From Oxyruncus cristatus (lineage: Eukaryota; Chordata; Aves; Passeriformes; Cotingidae): a stretch of 64,000 nucleotides of DNA. Made by a program: the position numbers and the translations under genes. Below are positions 1 through 10,605 of this stretch, piece after piece (the first letter of the stretch is position 1; each line of letters opens with the position of its first letter). Under the pieces are notes generated by a model. That model saw only the letters and a program-made list of their open reading frames with translations. It was not told the origin of the DNA and searched no databases. The DNA is taken from positions 1,340,031-1,404,030 of the forward strand of contig VXAY01004755.1 in assembly GCA_013399855.1 (NCBI GenBank), read 5' to 3'.

Positions 1-2330
1 CTTCCCGGGGCTCCCACAACTCCCAGGATGCTTTCCAGGACATCCGTGGTGGAACAGGCTCGGGCTGTCCCAGCCGGGGACAGGACAGCCCTTAATGAGC
101 TAATCAAGCCCTAACGAAGGGCCGGAGCTTTACCCCCCGCCCGTGCCCTCACCCAGGCAGGACCCCCCGAGTCCCTGCTGGGGGGGCTGCGGGGGCTCAG
201 CCAGAAAGGACCAGCCCTGTGCTCCAGCAGCTCCCTGAGGCTCCTGAGAAAGCCCAGACGAGCCTGGGGAGGAAACATCAATCACAGCTGGGAACAATAT
301 CCCATTGTCGGGCTGTGCCGCAAGCCCGGGATGGAGCCCGTCCCGGGCAGCACCGGCACGGGCAGGATGGTCCGGGCCGGGTCAGCGCTGCGGGACCCCC
401 GCCAGCCCCATCCTGGCTCCGGCTGCAGCACGAGCGTTCTGTTAATTATTGTTAAATGCAGATTCTGCTGCTCTGGCCTCCCCGAGACCCCCCACCCCGG
501 CGCTGGGCTGGGACTGGTGGCAGCGCTGGCTGAGGGCCACCGCTGGTTCTCACCCTCCAGGCTCAGGGCTCGGCCCCACGCCAGCCTTTTTTTTTGTTCC
601 TGCTGACACGGAGCGGGGAGGGGAAGGCGAACCTGCCGGCAGCAGCGCCGGCGCCTGCAGCGACAGCGCCCGCCGTGGGCAGGGGCTTGCGGCCGGTGGC
701 CCGATCCAACAGCCCGGTGCCCCACCTTGGGGCCTATACATCCTATTTTTGAAATTCAGGGCAACGAAAGGATTAATTTGGGGGGGGTATTCAAGGAAAA
801 TTCGTATCTATGATAAGCCCTGCCTGTCCAGGGTCACCCAAGCAGCACTTGGGACACGTGGGACGTACCTGGAGCCGCCTTTGCTGGTGAAAACAGGTCT
901 CCATCATCTTAACTGACCCCAAAAGTCAGTTATAACCCAAAGCAAACCCTGTTTGGTGTTGGCACCCACTCACCCTAGCCAGGGCTGGCTGCACCCTGGC
1001 TGCGGCGATGCCATTGACACGCAGCACCCAATTGGGTCACCCAGGAGCAGCGAGAGCTGCTGTCCTGGGGATTTAGCTCCTCTTTCACTCCCCGTGTTTA
1101 TCCTTTGCCAGTGAAATATTAATGGCTCGTGATTCATCCCCAGCACGAAGGAGGTGAGCGGACACGTGTGCGTGCTCCTGTGCCTCTCCCCTGCACACAC
1201 ATGCAGAGAGATATGCAGATGTGCATTCAGAGGCTCCTCCAATCCTCCAAAGCCACTATTAAAGGCTGTTTTGGGGATAGATTGCACATTCCTTGCCGTC
1301 CTGGTGCCGGCATCTCATTAGCCACAAGCCAGGAGCAAGCTCAGCGTCCCCGGGCTGGGCTCGGCAGGGGCTCAGCCCTGGAGTCAGCAGCTCTGTCCCT
1401 GCAGTGCTGGAGCCACCAGGCTGCCCAGTGACGCACCAGTGCCAACCAGTTACACTCCAGACTGGTGGCAGCCCCCCGAATTCCCACCAGGGGAACCCCC
1501 TGCAAACGAACTGCGTCGATGGCAGCGCCGGTGGCACCCCGGTGAATCCAGGGGAGGTGCCTGCCAGGAAGAGGGCGTCGAGTTGGTGGTTCTTTCCCCC
1601 CAAATCCACTGTTTCTCCCTCCTCTTGGAGATCCATCACAGCAGTCCCTTTCCATCCTTGCCAGGAGAATCCCCCCGGATGGCTCTGTCCCCACTCCCCG
1701 CCCGGGCTGTTCCTGGTTTAATTGGTTCCCAGCTCCTGCAGGCTTTGAAAGATGAAAAGCCCTCGACGGGGGAAGTGTTGAGCGTTCATGGTTTATTAAT
1801 GGCGAGCCATCATTATTTTACCTTTCAAGTGCTCAGGCAAGAGCGAGGAGGGAAGGAGAGGGGGGAAAGGCACCGCAAACCCTCCACGATTTCCTCCTCC
1901 TTCTCCACCAACCCCAACAGCCGCTGCTGCCGCCGCCGCTTTCCAAGGGGCCGTTCCGCAGATTTATGGTGGCATTCCCAGTAAAACAGCATGGGAGAAG
2001 CAAACAAACAAAGCAGCAGATGCCAAGAGCCTCCAGCGTCATCGCTGGGCTCAGCCATCCCCGGGGGGGGCCCGGCTGGGGAGGAGCATCCCCCCGACAG
2101 GCGCCCACCCAGCCCCTCTGCCGAGCGGAGCCGTGCGGAGAGTCATCTGCTGCCGGCCCATCGTTTGCCCAAATCCCATCTTTTCGGCTGCTGCCTCTCC
2201 CTGTGGCTCCCATCCAAATGTTCCCTGTGAATTATAATCCCCAACGGGGATGGGCTGCGAGCGGGAGAGGGGGAAAGGGGGGTTCGGCAGCGCCGTGTGT
2301 CCCTCTGAGCATCGCTGCATCAGAGGTGCT
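1..2330. other. Sequence downstream of KSR2, no gene seen
   Basis: GC-rich unique sequence. Open frames on both strands are short, overlap each other and show no known domain. I recognise no exon, transposon or RNA gene. Confidence 0.6.
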
Positions 2331-2335
2331 CCCGA

Positions 2336-3090
2336 GGATGGTGGAGTGGCCCAGCCCCCAGCATGGACAAATATTCCCGGATTTTGATGAGGAGAGGGCA
2401 GGGAGGGTCTGCTGGAGTGGCCCAGACACCACCATGGATAAATATGGCCGGGATACAATTAGGAGAGGGCAGGGAGTGTCCATGGAATGGCCCAGACCCA
2501 CCATGGATAAATATCCCTGGGATGTGACAAGGAGAGAGCAGGGAGGATCTGGAATGGCTCAGACACACCAGCATGGACAAATATTCCTGGATTATGATGA
2601 GGAGAGGGCAGGGAGGGTCTGGAATGGCCCAGACCTCAGCATGGCCAAATATTCCCAGGATGTGACAAGATAAAGGCAGGAGGGGTCTCTAAGCCCCACC
2701 ATGGATAAATATTCCTGGATTATGATGAGGAGAGGGCAGGGAGGGTCTGGAATGGCCCAGACCTCAGCATGGACAACTATTCCCGGGATGTGACAAGGAG
2801 ACAGCAGGAAGGGTCTCCCCAGTCCCCAACATGGATGAATATTCCTGGGATGTGATGAGGAGAGGGCAGGGAGGGTCTAATGGAGCGGCCCAGATCCCAG
2901 CATGGACAACTATTCCTGGGATCTGACAAGAAGAGGGCAGGAAGGGTCTCCCAGCCCCCAATATGGATAAATATTCCCAGGATATGATGAGGTGAGAGCA
3001 GGGAGGGTCTGGAATGGCCCAGACTCCAGCATGGCCAAATATTCCTGGGATGTGACGAGGAGAGGGGCAGGGAAGGAGCAGCATGGGATG
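2336..3090. repeat. Minisatellite, about 11 copies of 58-71 bp
   Basis: Each unit starts CATGGAYAAATATTCC and carries a GAGGAGAGGGCAGGGAGGGT core, then TGGAATGGCCCAGAC. Copy starts are near 2363, 2433, 2502, 2572, 2640, 2700, 2768, 2830, 2901, 2962 and 3030. Two length classes (about 60 and 69 bp) partly alternate. It begins just beyond the proposed polyadenylation site. Confidence 0.9.
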
Positions 3091-3168
3091 GGTGGCGGAA
3101 ACAATGTTTTCCAAAGGTGTTTTATTTGTTTGGTTGGTTTTTTGTGTTTTTTTTTTTTTTTTTCCTTT

Positions 3169-3174
3169 TTTATT
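3169..3174 (-). promoter_or_regulatory. Candidate polyadenylation signal AATAAA
   Basis: AATAAA on the minus strand, within GCCAATAAAAAAGG, followed by an A-rich tract (about 3134-3166). The A tract means cDNA evidence here could reflect internal priming. Confidence 0.45.
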
Positions 3175-3430
3175 GGCATAAATAATTCATACACTGTCAC
3201 CTCACCAAACACTGCACGAGAAACCACGGGAACAAACGGCGATCCGGTTCTGCAGGTCACAGAGATTCGCACCCAGTCGGACAGCTGAGATTAGAAATAC
3301 TTTCTGCGAGTGTAGAAAACGTTAGAAATTGTCACTGTACAAATTTACATCGGGGGACATCCATCGTGCCTTTCCCAGCGGGTGCTCTTCTGTCGTTTGG
3401 GGGCGGGGGGGTGGGGTGGTGGTGATTTGT

Positions 3431-3986
3431 NNNNNNNNNNNNNNNNNNNNNNNNNNNNNNNNNNNNNNNNNNNNNNNNNNNNNNNNNNNNNNNNNNNNNN
3501 NNNNNNNNNNNNNNNNNNNNNNNNNNNNNNNNNNNNNNNNNNNNNNNNNNNNNNNNNNNNNNNNNNNNNNNNNNNNNNNNNNNNNNNNNNNNNNNNNNNN
3601 NNNNNNNNNNNNNNNNNNNNNNNNNNNNNNNNNNNNNNNNNNNNNNNNNNNNNNNNNNNNNNNNNNNNNNNNNNNNNNNNNNNNNNNNNNNNNNNNNNNN
3701 NNNNNNNNNNNNNNNNNNNNNNNNNNNNNNNNNNNNNNNNNNNNNNNNNNNNNNNNNNNNNNNNNNNNNNNNNNNNNNNNNNNNNNNNNNNNNNNNNNNN
3801 NNNNNNNNNNNNNNNNNNNNNNNNNNNNNNNNNNNNNNNNNNNNNNNNNNNNNNNNNNNNNNNNNNNNNNNNNNNNNNNNNNNNNNNNNNNNNNNNNNNN
3901 NNNNNNNNNNNNNNNNNNNNNNNNNNNNNNNNNNNNNNNNNNNNNNNNNNNNNNNNNNNNNNNNNNNNNNNNNNNNNNNNNNNNNN
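3431..3986. other. Assembly gap (556 N)
   Basis: The left edge is a G-rich stretch (3400-3424). The gap lies inside the proposed 3' UTR. Open frames that cross it are artefacts. Confidence 0.99.
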
Positions 3987-4109
3987 GGGCTCCCCATGGC
4001 ACTTGGAGCGGGGGGGAAACAACGTCTGAGGGCACCACCAGCACGGAGCCCTTCTCCTCAGCGTGGCCAAAGAGACAGGGGGTAGGCACCAACTCGCCCA
4101 GAGCATCCT

Positions 4110-4360
4110 GAACTGCCAGAGGGTGGGGTTAGATGGGATACTGGGAGGGCATTTTCCCCTGGGAGGGTGGGGAGGCCCTGGCACAGGCTGCCCAGAGAAG
4201 CTGTGGCTGCCCCTGGATCCCTGGAAGTGTCCAAGGCCAGGTTGGATAAACTTGGAGCAACGTGGCCTAGTGGGAGGTGTCCCTGCCCACGGCAGGAGGT
4301 GGGATGAGATCATCTTTAAGGTCCCTTCCAACCCAAACCATTCCGTGGTTCTGTGATCTA
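4110..4360 (+). mobile_element. CR1 3' end
   Basis: A 5'-truncated CR1 LINE: GGCCCTGGCACAGG, AGGCCAGGTTGGA and the 3' terminal GGTCCCTTCCAACCCAAACC, then TTCTGTGATCT. It lies antisense to KSR2 in the proposed 3' UTR. Confidence 0.9.
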
Positions 4361-4850
4361 ACGAAGGTTGAGCAGCTCCCGCACCTCCAAGACATTCATT
4401 TCTGCCTCCCACCCCTCTGAAATCTTAATCATCTCCTGCCATGGCCAAGGACTGGATGGAAGTCATGGGGGCTGCACTCTGAGCTCATCATACCCAGGAA
4501 CTGCCCGGTCAGGGCTCAGTGAGGTTTGGGGCAATTTGTGGGCAAAAGGTGGAGAGAAGAAGAAGCCGGACCAGGAGATACCATCTGGCAGCCAAAGGAG
4601 GCCGTGGTGCTTTGGGGCCATGCAGCACCACCCCTTCCATTGCTGGGAGTGCCTGCAGTACCCATCCCCAAACGTGGTGCTCCCCATCGGCACTGAAACA
4701 CTGGGAAAAACCCCTGGCAGCAGCAAAGCCAAGGACTGGGATCTCTGGGAGCCTTGGAGGGTGACTGAGAGGATGAAGTCGCTGAGAGCTGGAGGACTCA
4801 GGAGAACCTTTCTGCTGCGAGAGCCTGGGGACAGACCCTGAGGATGGGGT

Positions 4851-4928
4851 TGGTTCTGGTGTCTCAAACTGTGCTCAAACCAGCTCTGATGGTTCTGGTG
4901 TCTCAAACTGTGCTCAAACCAGCTCTGC
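4851..4928. repeat. Two-copy 39-bp direct repeat
   Basis: Units start TGGTTCTGGTGTCTCAAACT at 4851 and 4890 and are essentially identical. Confidence 0.95.
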
Positions 4929-5226
4929 TTTCACTTGACACCTCTGGAAATAGCCCTGTCTCTCCTGTAGCTCACACAGCTAAACCGAGCCACCGGATGG
5001 ACCTTCTCCCTCCTTGGGATCTCCCATTAGAGGGCTCTGTGGAGAGCTTCTCCTGCATTCTCTCCCCGCTGAAGGGCTGGATGTTTTTAAACTGGGAGGG
5101 GAAAAAAAACCCCAAGCACCCTCACAAAGCCAGAGTCAAAAAAACAAAGAACAACAACCACCAAAAAGTGAGATTTGTTGGTTTGGTGGTTTGTGGGTTT
5201 TTTTTGTTTTGTTGTTTTTTTTTTTT

Positions 5227-5232
5227 TTTAAT
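5227..5232 (-). promoter_or_regulatory. Alternative polyadenylation signal ATTAAA
   Basis: ATTAAA on the minus strand, at the edge of a long T-rich plus-strand tract (5197-5229), i.e. followed by A-rich sequence on the transcript strand. A weaker candidate than 3169-3174. Confidence 0.2.
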
Positions 5233-5539
5233 AATTAAGACTTTCAAAAATAAGAAGGCATGATGCAAATAACACTGCTGCCTCAACCACCACTGCTGAA
5301 CAGAGGGGAAGGAGCTGCTCTTCTGAGCTAATTTATGATAAATGCAGGGCAGCTATTTTGCCCTCCGTGCTGTTGTGTGACAGCTCTGCTCGTGGCTGAG
5401 GCGCCATGGTGAGGGAAGAGGGGGACAAAGAGGGCGGGAAGAGGGAAGATTTGGTGCCATTTGTTGGCTAGGGGAGCACTTAGCTCCTTTCAGATGCCCA
5501 AAATCCAGTGGGGAAGAGCATGGAGAAGGGGGAATGAGA

Positions 5540-5800
5540 TAAGACAAGGGGAATGGGTTTAAACTAGAAGAGAGCAGGTTGGGGAGAAATAATTTACTGT
5601 GAGGGTGGGGAGGCCCTGGCACAGGTTGCCCAGAGAATGTGGATGCCACTTCCCTGGGAGTGTCCAAGGCCATGTTGGACGGGGATTGAAGCAACCTGGG
5701 CTGGTGGAAGGTGTCCCTGCCCATGGCAGGGGGTGGAATGGGATGAGCTGTAATGTCCCTTCCAACCCAAACCATTCCATGGTTCTGTGATCTAACAAAG
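5540..5800 (+). mobile_element. CR1 3' end
   Basis: It has the same terminal modules as the copy at 4110, with a small internal deletion before the GGAAGTGTCC-like module. It ends CCATGGTTCTGTGATCT. Confidence 0.9.
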
Positions 5801-6914
5801 GCAGCAGCAGAGCCCTGTGAGGACCTGACACCACGGGGGAACAAAACCAACACACTCCTCAGTTCACTTGTTTCCTTGACCCTTGGCCCATAAAATCCGT
5901 CAGGTGCCTGTCAGCAGCTGGGAGAGCCCACGGGGGGACGTGTCAAGGTGAGACTTTCCAGGCCAGGTGAGCAAACCCACAGCAAGCCTTTCAGGATGGA
6001 CATTGTCCCGTCCACCATAAACCTGCACATCCATCAGGCCACAGCACTTTGCCACCCCTGGTGATGAGCAGCACCCATGGCATCACCTCCTTCATCCTTC
6101 CAACACCTTCCCCTCACCAAGGAGGTTCAGCCCTGCTCAGAAACTAAACCCACCGAGCCACAGGGACACCCCCTTTCTCCAGCGCCCCCTCCACCTCAAC
6201 GTGCTTTGGGGCCCGGTGATTTCATGGTGCGACCTCCCCGTGCCCCCCTGGCAGCCAAAACCTCCGGCAAGGGGGGTGTTCTCCCTCCCCCAGAGCTCAG
6301 GGACCACCACAGGTGAAGGCATTGGTGAAAACTCAGAGAGACTCTGAGGCTTTAGTGCAACGTTTATGGCACGAGTGCGGGCACGCACAGAGGAGGGAGG
6401 GGCTGAGGCAGCAGGAGGGGCTGGGATGGGGAGGATGGATGGCAGAGGACATTGGTGCTGTGGGCTGGGCTGGGATGAAGATGGGGTGGGGTGTTAGCAA
6501 GGGAAAAAGTGGGACGTGGAGGAGGCAGAGGGTGAAGAGCCACGGAGCAATCTCCTGCATCAATGGGATGAGGGGACGCTCCTCACCCGGGGACCCCAAA
6601 CCGCCTGTGCTGCCGGAGCAGGGGGCAGTCAGCCCAAAGAAGGGCTCATCCTGCCCTCACTTGCTCACCCCGCTTGGCCTCAGCACCAAAGGCAGAAGGA
6701 GGTGATCCTGCCTCATCCCAGCTCCTTGCACAACATGCGAGAGCGAGATGTGACTGCACATGTCCCGAAAGCATCAGCAGGAGACTCCTCCAGACCCACC
6801 CTCTGCCCCATTTGGGGGCTGGATTCCCCCCCCCCCCACTCCTGCCCACCTCAGATTTCACACATAAGCACGTGTGGGAACTTTAAGACATCAAAGCACC
6901 TCCGTGCCCGCCCC

Positions 6915-7200
6915 CACAATTAAAGTGCCGTCTCATCCCAGCTCCAATTAGGTTTCTAATCTCCTTTTACTTATGCTGAAGTGGTTCAGACACCAGCAAG
7001 GAAGAGCTGGAGGAGCAGCAAACAAACCAGGGCTGGATAGTTCGCACAGCCTCGTCGTGTCTCCAAATTAAAGCTATCTGAGACTCCAACTGAATTATCC
7101 AGGATGGTTCCTGTCAAGCAATTACGCTCATTAAGGGCCTGGAAATGCAATTTGCCATCATCTGTCGCTCGACAGCTCATCTGATGGGCTGGAGGGTCCA
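6915..7200. other. Repeat-free AT-richer block (possible conserved element)
   Basis: Composition shifts from GC-rich to balanced, with AATTAAAG, TCTAATCTCC and GCAATTACGCTCATTAAGGG. It has no transposon or tandem structure. It lies in the proposed 3' UTR. This is suggestive only. Confidence 0.25.
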
Positions 7201-7845
7201 TCTGAGCTGGGGGGAGAGGGAAATACCAGCACATGGCGTTCAGGGGGCAACACCAGCTCCGAGCTGCTGCCCAAGGAGCATTTCCTTGGGAAGGGCTGGG
7301 ATCTGGCGGGTGGAAGATGAACATGCAGGAGAAAACGGTCCTGGGTTGTTCAGCCGGGATTTCCCCGCGTGTGGGGCTGGGAGGGCAGACGCTCTGTACA
7401 ACCAGAGCCTGTTGGCATTCCCAGCTCCAGCAACGGAGGGAAGGCCACGGGAGAGGGGAATGACCCCAACCCCAGCTCTGCTCAGCCCCTTTTCGCCCCC
7501 CCTAGACCCGGAATTTCGGGAGCGAGGAGGAGCCAAGAGCGGAGCAGAGGCGGGGAGGGCGAGGGGTCAGGGCTGGCTGCTGAGACACACGCCAGAGCTG
7601 GCGGATAAATGAGCGGGAACGCGGAGATGTGTCCTGCTGGGAGGGGGATCCGCGGGGGGAAACATAAGTGGACAGGGCTGGGAGGTAGAGAAGCCACTTG
7701 TGAAAGGTCACGGCTGCCCACGAGGGGCTGGGGGGGCAGCAGGGCTCCTCCAGATGCATTTGCCTGCGGGAGGTGCAGCTAAAAGCAGCGGCACTCCCCG
7801 GCCTGGCAGGCTCCGGCGCTGAACTCGGGAATCGGCAACATTCCC

Positions 7846-7930
7846 CCTTTTTTCATTAGAAAAAAAAAAAAAAAAGAAAAAAAAAAAGAGAAAAAGAAAA
7901 GGCAATAAATAAGGGAAATTAAATAAACCC
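7846..7930. repeat. A-rich low-complexity tract (plus strand)
   Basis: Long A runs interrupted by single G residues, ending AATAAATAAGGG. There is no target-site duplication or adjoining retrocopy that would make it a processed-gene tail. Confidence 0.9.
7899..7930 (-). promoter_or_regulatory. AU-rich segment in 3' UTR
   Basis: On the minus strand this reads GGTTTATTTAATTT and CCCTTATTTATTGCC, giving two ATTTA cores next to a long U tract. It resembles an AU-rich stability element in the proposed 3' UTR. Function is inferred from sequence alone. Confidence 0.3.
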
Positions 7931-8321
7931 AGAGAGAACCAAGAACAAGCCCTCCCCAGCCGAGCATCGTGAGCACTGGTTGGGGTGAGAGGAGCCCAAA
8001 ATTGAAGTCGTTTGCCTCGTGGGTCACCGCTGCTCGGTGGGGAAGCGGCCCCAGAGCCGACCCCGTGGGCACGGGGAGCCGCCCGCCGCGCCCATCCCAC
8101 CACGGCCGGGCATTCCCGGGGCTCCGCCGCCGCTCCGGCTCCTCCAGCCCTTGCAGAGGCTTCCCGGGGTGAAACGTGCGGGGGGAGAGTCTCGTTCCCG
8201 TCTCGTTCCCGTCTCATTCCCGTCCCGCTGTCGGCCCCCGGCGCCCGCTGCTCCTCCGCAGCACAGGAGAGGAAGAGGAGAACTGCAGGGGGAGGAAGGC
8301 ACCGTCCCTCGGCTCCTCCCG

Positions 8322-8328
8322 TCACAGC
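8322..8328 (-). CDS. KSR2: KSR2 exon E16, last Leu codon and stop
   Basis: Only 7 coding bases: G completes Glu, CTG is Leu and TGA is stop. The acceptor is ccctcgcag|G after a T/C-rich stretch. The resulting end, WKSAEL, is exactly the recalled mammalian KSR2 C-terminus, which is why this site was chosen over the in-frame stop in the E15 donor. The exon continues leftward as 3' UTR. A chance AG-G-CTG-TGA match is possible, hence the lower confidence. Confidence 0.8.
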
Positions 8329-9873
8329 CTGCGAGGGACACAACGAGCAGAGTCAACACTTCGGGCTGGGCTGCGGCACCGCGGGGTTTGTGGGGCAGCT
8401 CGTGGCAAAAAAAAAAAACCTAAACCGGGTTTGGATGGAGCTGCCCCCTCCCAAGAAGTGGCACAGTCTGAAGCTGCGCCAGGGGAGGGTCAGGTTGGAC
8501 ATCAGGAAGCTCTTCCCAGAGGGATTGATCAGACACTGGAAGGGGCTGCCCAGGAGGGGGTGGAGTCGCCGTCCCTGGGGGTGTTTAGGGACAGACTGGA
8601 CGTGGCATCAGTGCCATGGGCTGGGTGACACGGTGGGGTTGGGTCACGGGTTGGACTCGATGGTCTCAGAGGGCTTTTCCAGCCTGGTTGATCCTGGGAT
8701 TCTGTGAACTTCTGCCCTCTGCCAGCCCGGGTTGGGTTCTCCTGGTGGATCTGTTGGGTCCCACACGCCTCACCCCCATCCCTGTGCATCCAGGACCCCT
8801 GAGGGGGTTTTGTCCCCCATTCCCTTGGTGCAGGGATGGCAGAGCCCTGGGTACCACAACCTGCCCGGGAGAGCAGGGATCCCACAGGGAAGCCAAGACC
8901 AGGATCAACAGCCAGAGCTGAGTCCCTATGGAAGGAATCAGCTCAGATGGAACATGAATACTGAGCTGAGACATCCTCCCTCTGCTTGTGCTTAGCAAAA
9001 GAGGGGGTGGTAATTAAGAGGGGGCTGGTAATTAAGAAGGGGCTGCAGGGCAGCCACGGCCCATGGCAGGTGATTGCAAAAACCTTCCCCAACCCAACGG
9101 AGCAGTTCCACAACCTGCTGCTTTGGGGGCCATCAACCTTCAGCTTTCCTTGCCCGGCTGCCGGAGCCAGCCCGGTGCCTGCTCCCAGCCCGGTAATTGG
9201 TAATTAACCTCCCCCCTGATTAACGGCTCATGTTCAGGGTGATTTGGGGGCCATCTGACCGAGGGCTTTGTGCTGTTCAGCCCCGTGTGGGGACAGGAGG
9301 TGGCACAGGGGACACTCCAGCGTGCCCATAACCTTGGGGCCGCCTGCACAGATAAGGCAGCGAGGAAGGTTCTTATCAGATGTAGCAGGAGAAAGGAGCA
9401 TCTCCAACCTTCAGTGAGGACCAAGGGGGATGCTTGGAGCATCCTCTCCCTCAGCTCACATCTTTCCCTCCCTCCTTCCCCATTTCCAGCCTCCACAGCC
9501 CGGGAATGCACATTTGGAGAAAGAAACCCCCCTCCCCTCCCCGTGAACGCAAGCCCTGCGTGGGTGAGACTTTTGGTTCTGTTTGTCACAATATGACAAA
9601 TTCAAGGGAAGAAAATGAGCTTCTAAGTGATTGTTCCGCGCTTTTCCTGCTGTTTCCAACAGGGCAGATCCCGAATCCCTGACTGGGGACTCGTTTATGG
9701 CGTTCCCTGAAGCGGAGGGATGTGACTAAGCCGAAGGGATGGAACAGAGCAGGACTTGGCCACGGGAGAAGAAGAGACCACACTGGAAGGTCTGAGGAGA
9801 GACCTCTGGACAGGGCATCCCCCCAGCAGTTAAATCTGGGGACAGGGAAGGACGGGCAGGGGCAGGGACTTAC
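8329..9873 (-). other. KSR2: Intron between E15 and E16 (1.5 kb)
   Basis: It contains a plus-oriented CR1 3' end at 8462-8706 and a small direct repeat with GGTAATTAAGA near 9007-9040. An A run at 8408-8419 lies close to the E16 acceptor. The rest is unremarkable. Confidence 0.7.
8462..8706 (+). mobile_element. CR1 3' end
   Basis: It reads from GTCTGAAGCTGCGCC-like sequence through TCAGGTTGGACATCAGGAAG, GCATCAGTGCCATGGGCTGG and the 3' end GGGATTCTGTGAA. It is of the GATGGTCTCAGAGG subtype and sits about 130 bp from exon E16. Confidence 0.85.
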
Positions 9874-10007
9874 TCTGCCGACTTCCAGAAGTGCCCGGGG
9901 TGGGAGAGGCGACGGTTGCGCTTTGGCAGTTTCTCCAGCATGTCCATGAGCTTGGTGAAGGTGGGTCTCTCCTCCTGCTCATAGGCCCAGCAGAAGAGGA
10001 GGATGTC
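9874..10007 (-). CDS. KSR2: KSR2 exon E15 (end of kinase-like domain, C-terminal 14-3-3 site)
   Basis: This 134-bp exon has 44 codons plus two bases of Glu: [40 protein letters not shown] and WKSA. RRLSHP (Ser605) is the C-terminal 14-3-3 site conserved in KSRs and RAFs. KRNRR identifies KSR2 (KSR1 is recalled as KLNRR). The acceptor is ggctgcag|GAC and the donor GCAGA|GTAAGT. The first intronic codon in frame is a stop, so retention of this intron would end the protein after Glu. Confidence 0.97.
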
Positions 10008-10475
10008 CTGCAGCCACACAGGGTGGGTGTGAGAGCAAACCCAGCCAGGCCCTCTCCCACCATGATCCCTGTGCCCAACACGCACACTACAAGGACCCAT
10101 CTCCATCACCATGTCCTTGGGAAGGGCTGGGATTTGTCCATCCCACCTTCATCACCCACCAGAACCCGTCTCCATCATCACATCCTGGTGAAGGTCTGGG
10201 ATAGGGGGGATGTGCCCATCCCACCAGAACCCGTCTCCATCATCACATCCTGGTGAAGGTCTGGGATAGGGGGGATGTGCCCATGCCATGAAGACTCAGC
10301 TCCATCACCACATCCCTCGTGAAGGTCTGGGATGGAGGGGATGTGCCCATCCCACAAGGACCCATCCCCATCACCACATCCTTATGCAGATTCACGGGAC
10401 CTGCCAGCCAGGACATTCCCCAGTCCCTCTCCACACCCACACATGGTGCTGCAGCGCCTCCCCAACGACACCTAC
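10008..10475 (-). other. KSR2: Intron between E14 and E15 (468 bp, mostly minisatellite)
   Basis: A roughly 62-bp repeat fills 10093-10384, leaving fewer than 100 bases of unique intron at each end. Confidence 0.8.
10093..10384. repeat. Minisatellite of about 62 bp, 4-5 copies
   Basis: The unit contains CTCCATCATCACATCCTGGT, GAAGGTCTGGGAT and GATGTGCCCATCCCA. The second and third copies are nearly identical. It fills most of the 468-bp intron between E14 and E15. Confidence 0.9.
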
Positions 10476-10605
10476 CGAGATCTCCTTGCCCATCCCGATC
10501 TGGCTGAGGTTGGGCTTCATCCCTCTTCCCACCTGCCAGATGATTGCCTCCGCCGGCTGCGTCTTGAAGGGCCATTCCCGCGCGTGCAGCTCGTACCAGA
10601 TGGTG
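10476..10605 (-). CDS. KSR2: KSR2 exon E14 (C-lobe)
   Basis: This 130-bp exon has one base completing Gly and 43 codons: [40 protein letters not shown] and EIS, phase 0. WPFK and the GMKP loop are typical of KSR/RAF C-lobes. VGRG replaces the recalled mammalian MGTG. The acceptor is ccccacag|C and the donor CTCG|GTAGGT. Confidence 0.97.

Larger units (their letters stand above)
3150..8321 (-). other. KSR2: Probable KSR2 3' UTR
   Basis: This runs from just after the TGA to the first good AATAAA on the minus strand (3169-3174), about 5.2 kb including the gap. Long 3' UTRs are usual for vertebrate KSR2. It contains two CR1 3' ends antisense to the gene, a very GC-rich first 300 bases, an A/T tract at 7846-7930 and a low-repeat block at 3175-3428. 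An earlier end at the ATTAAA at 5227-5232 is possible. The 3' end is inferred, not shown. Confidence 0.45.

Noticed and set aside
3322..4412. Long open frames on both strands
   Set aside because: They exist only because the 556-base N run contains no stops.
7846..7930. Poly(A) tail of a processed pseudogene
   Set aside because: No coding similarity or target-site duplication next to the A tract; it is low-complexity sequence in the proposed 3' UTR.
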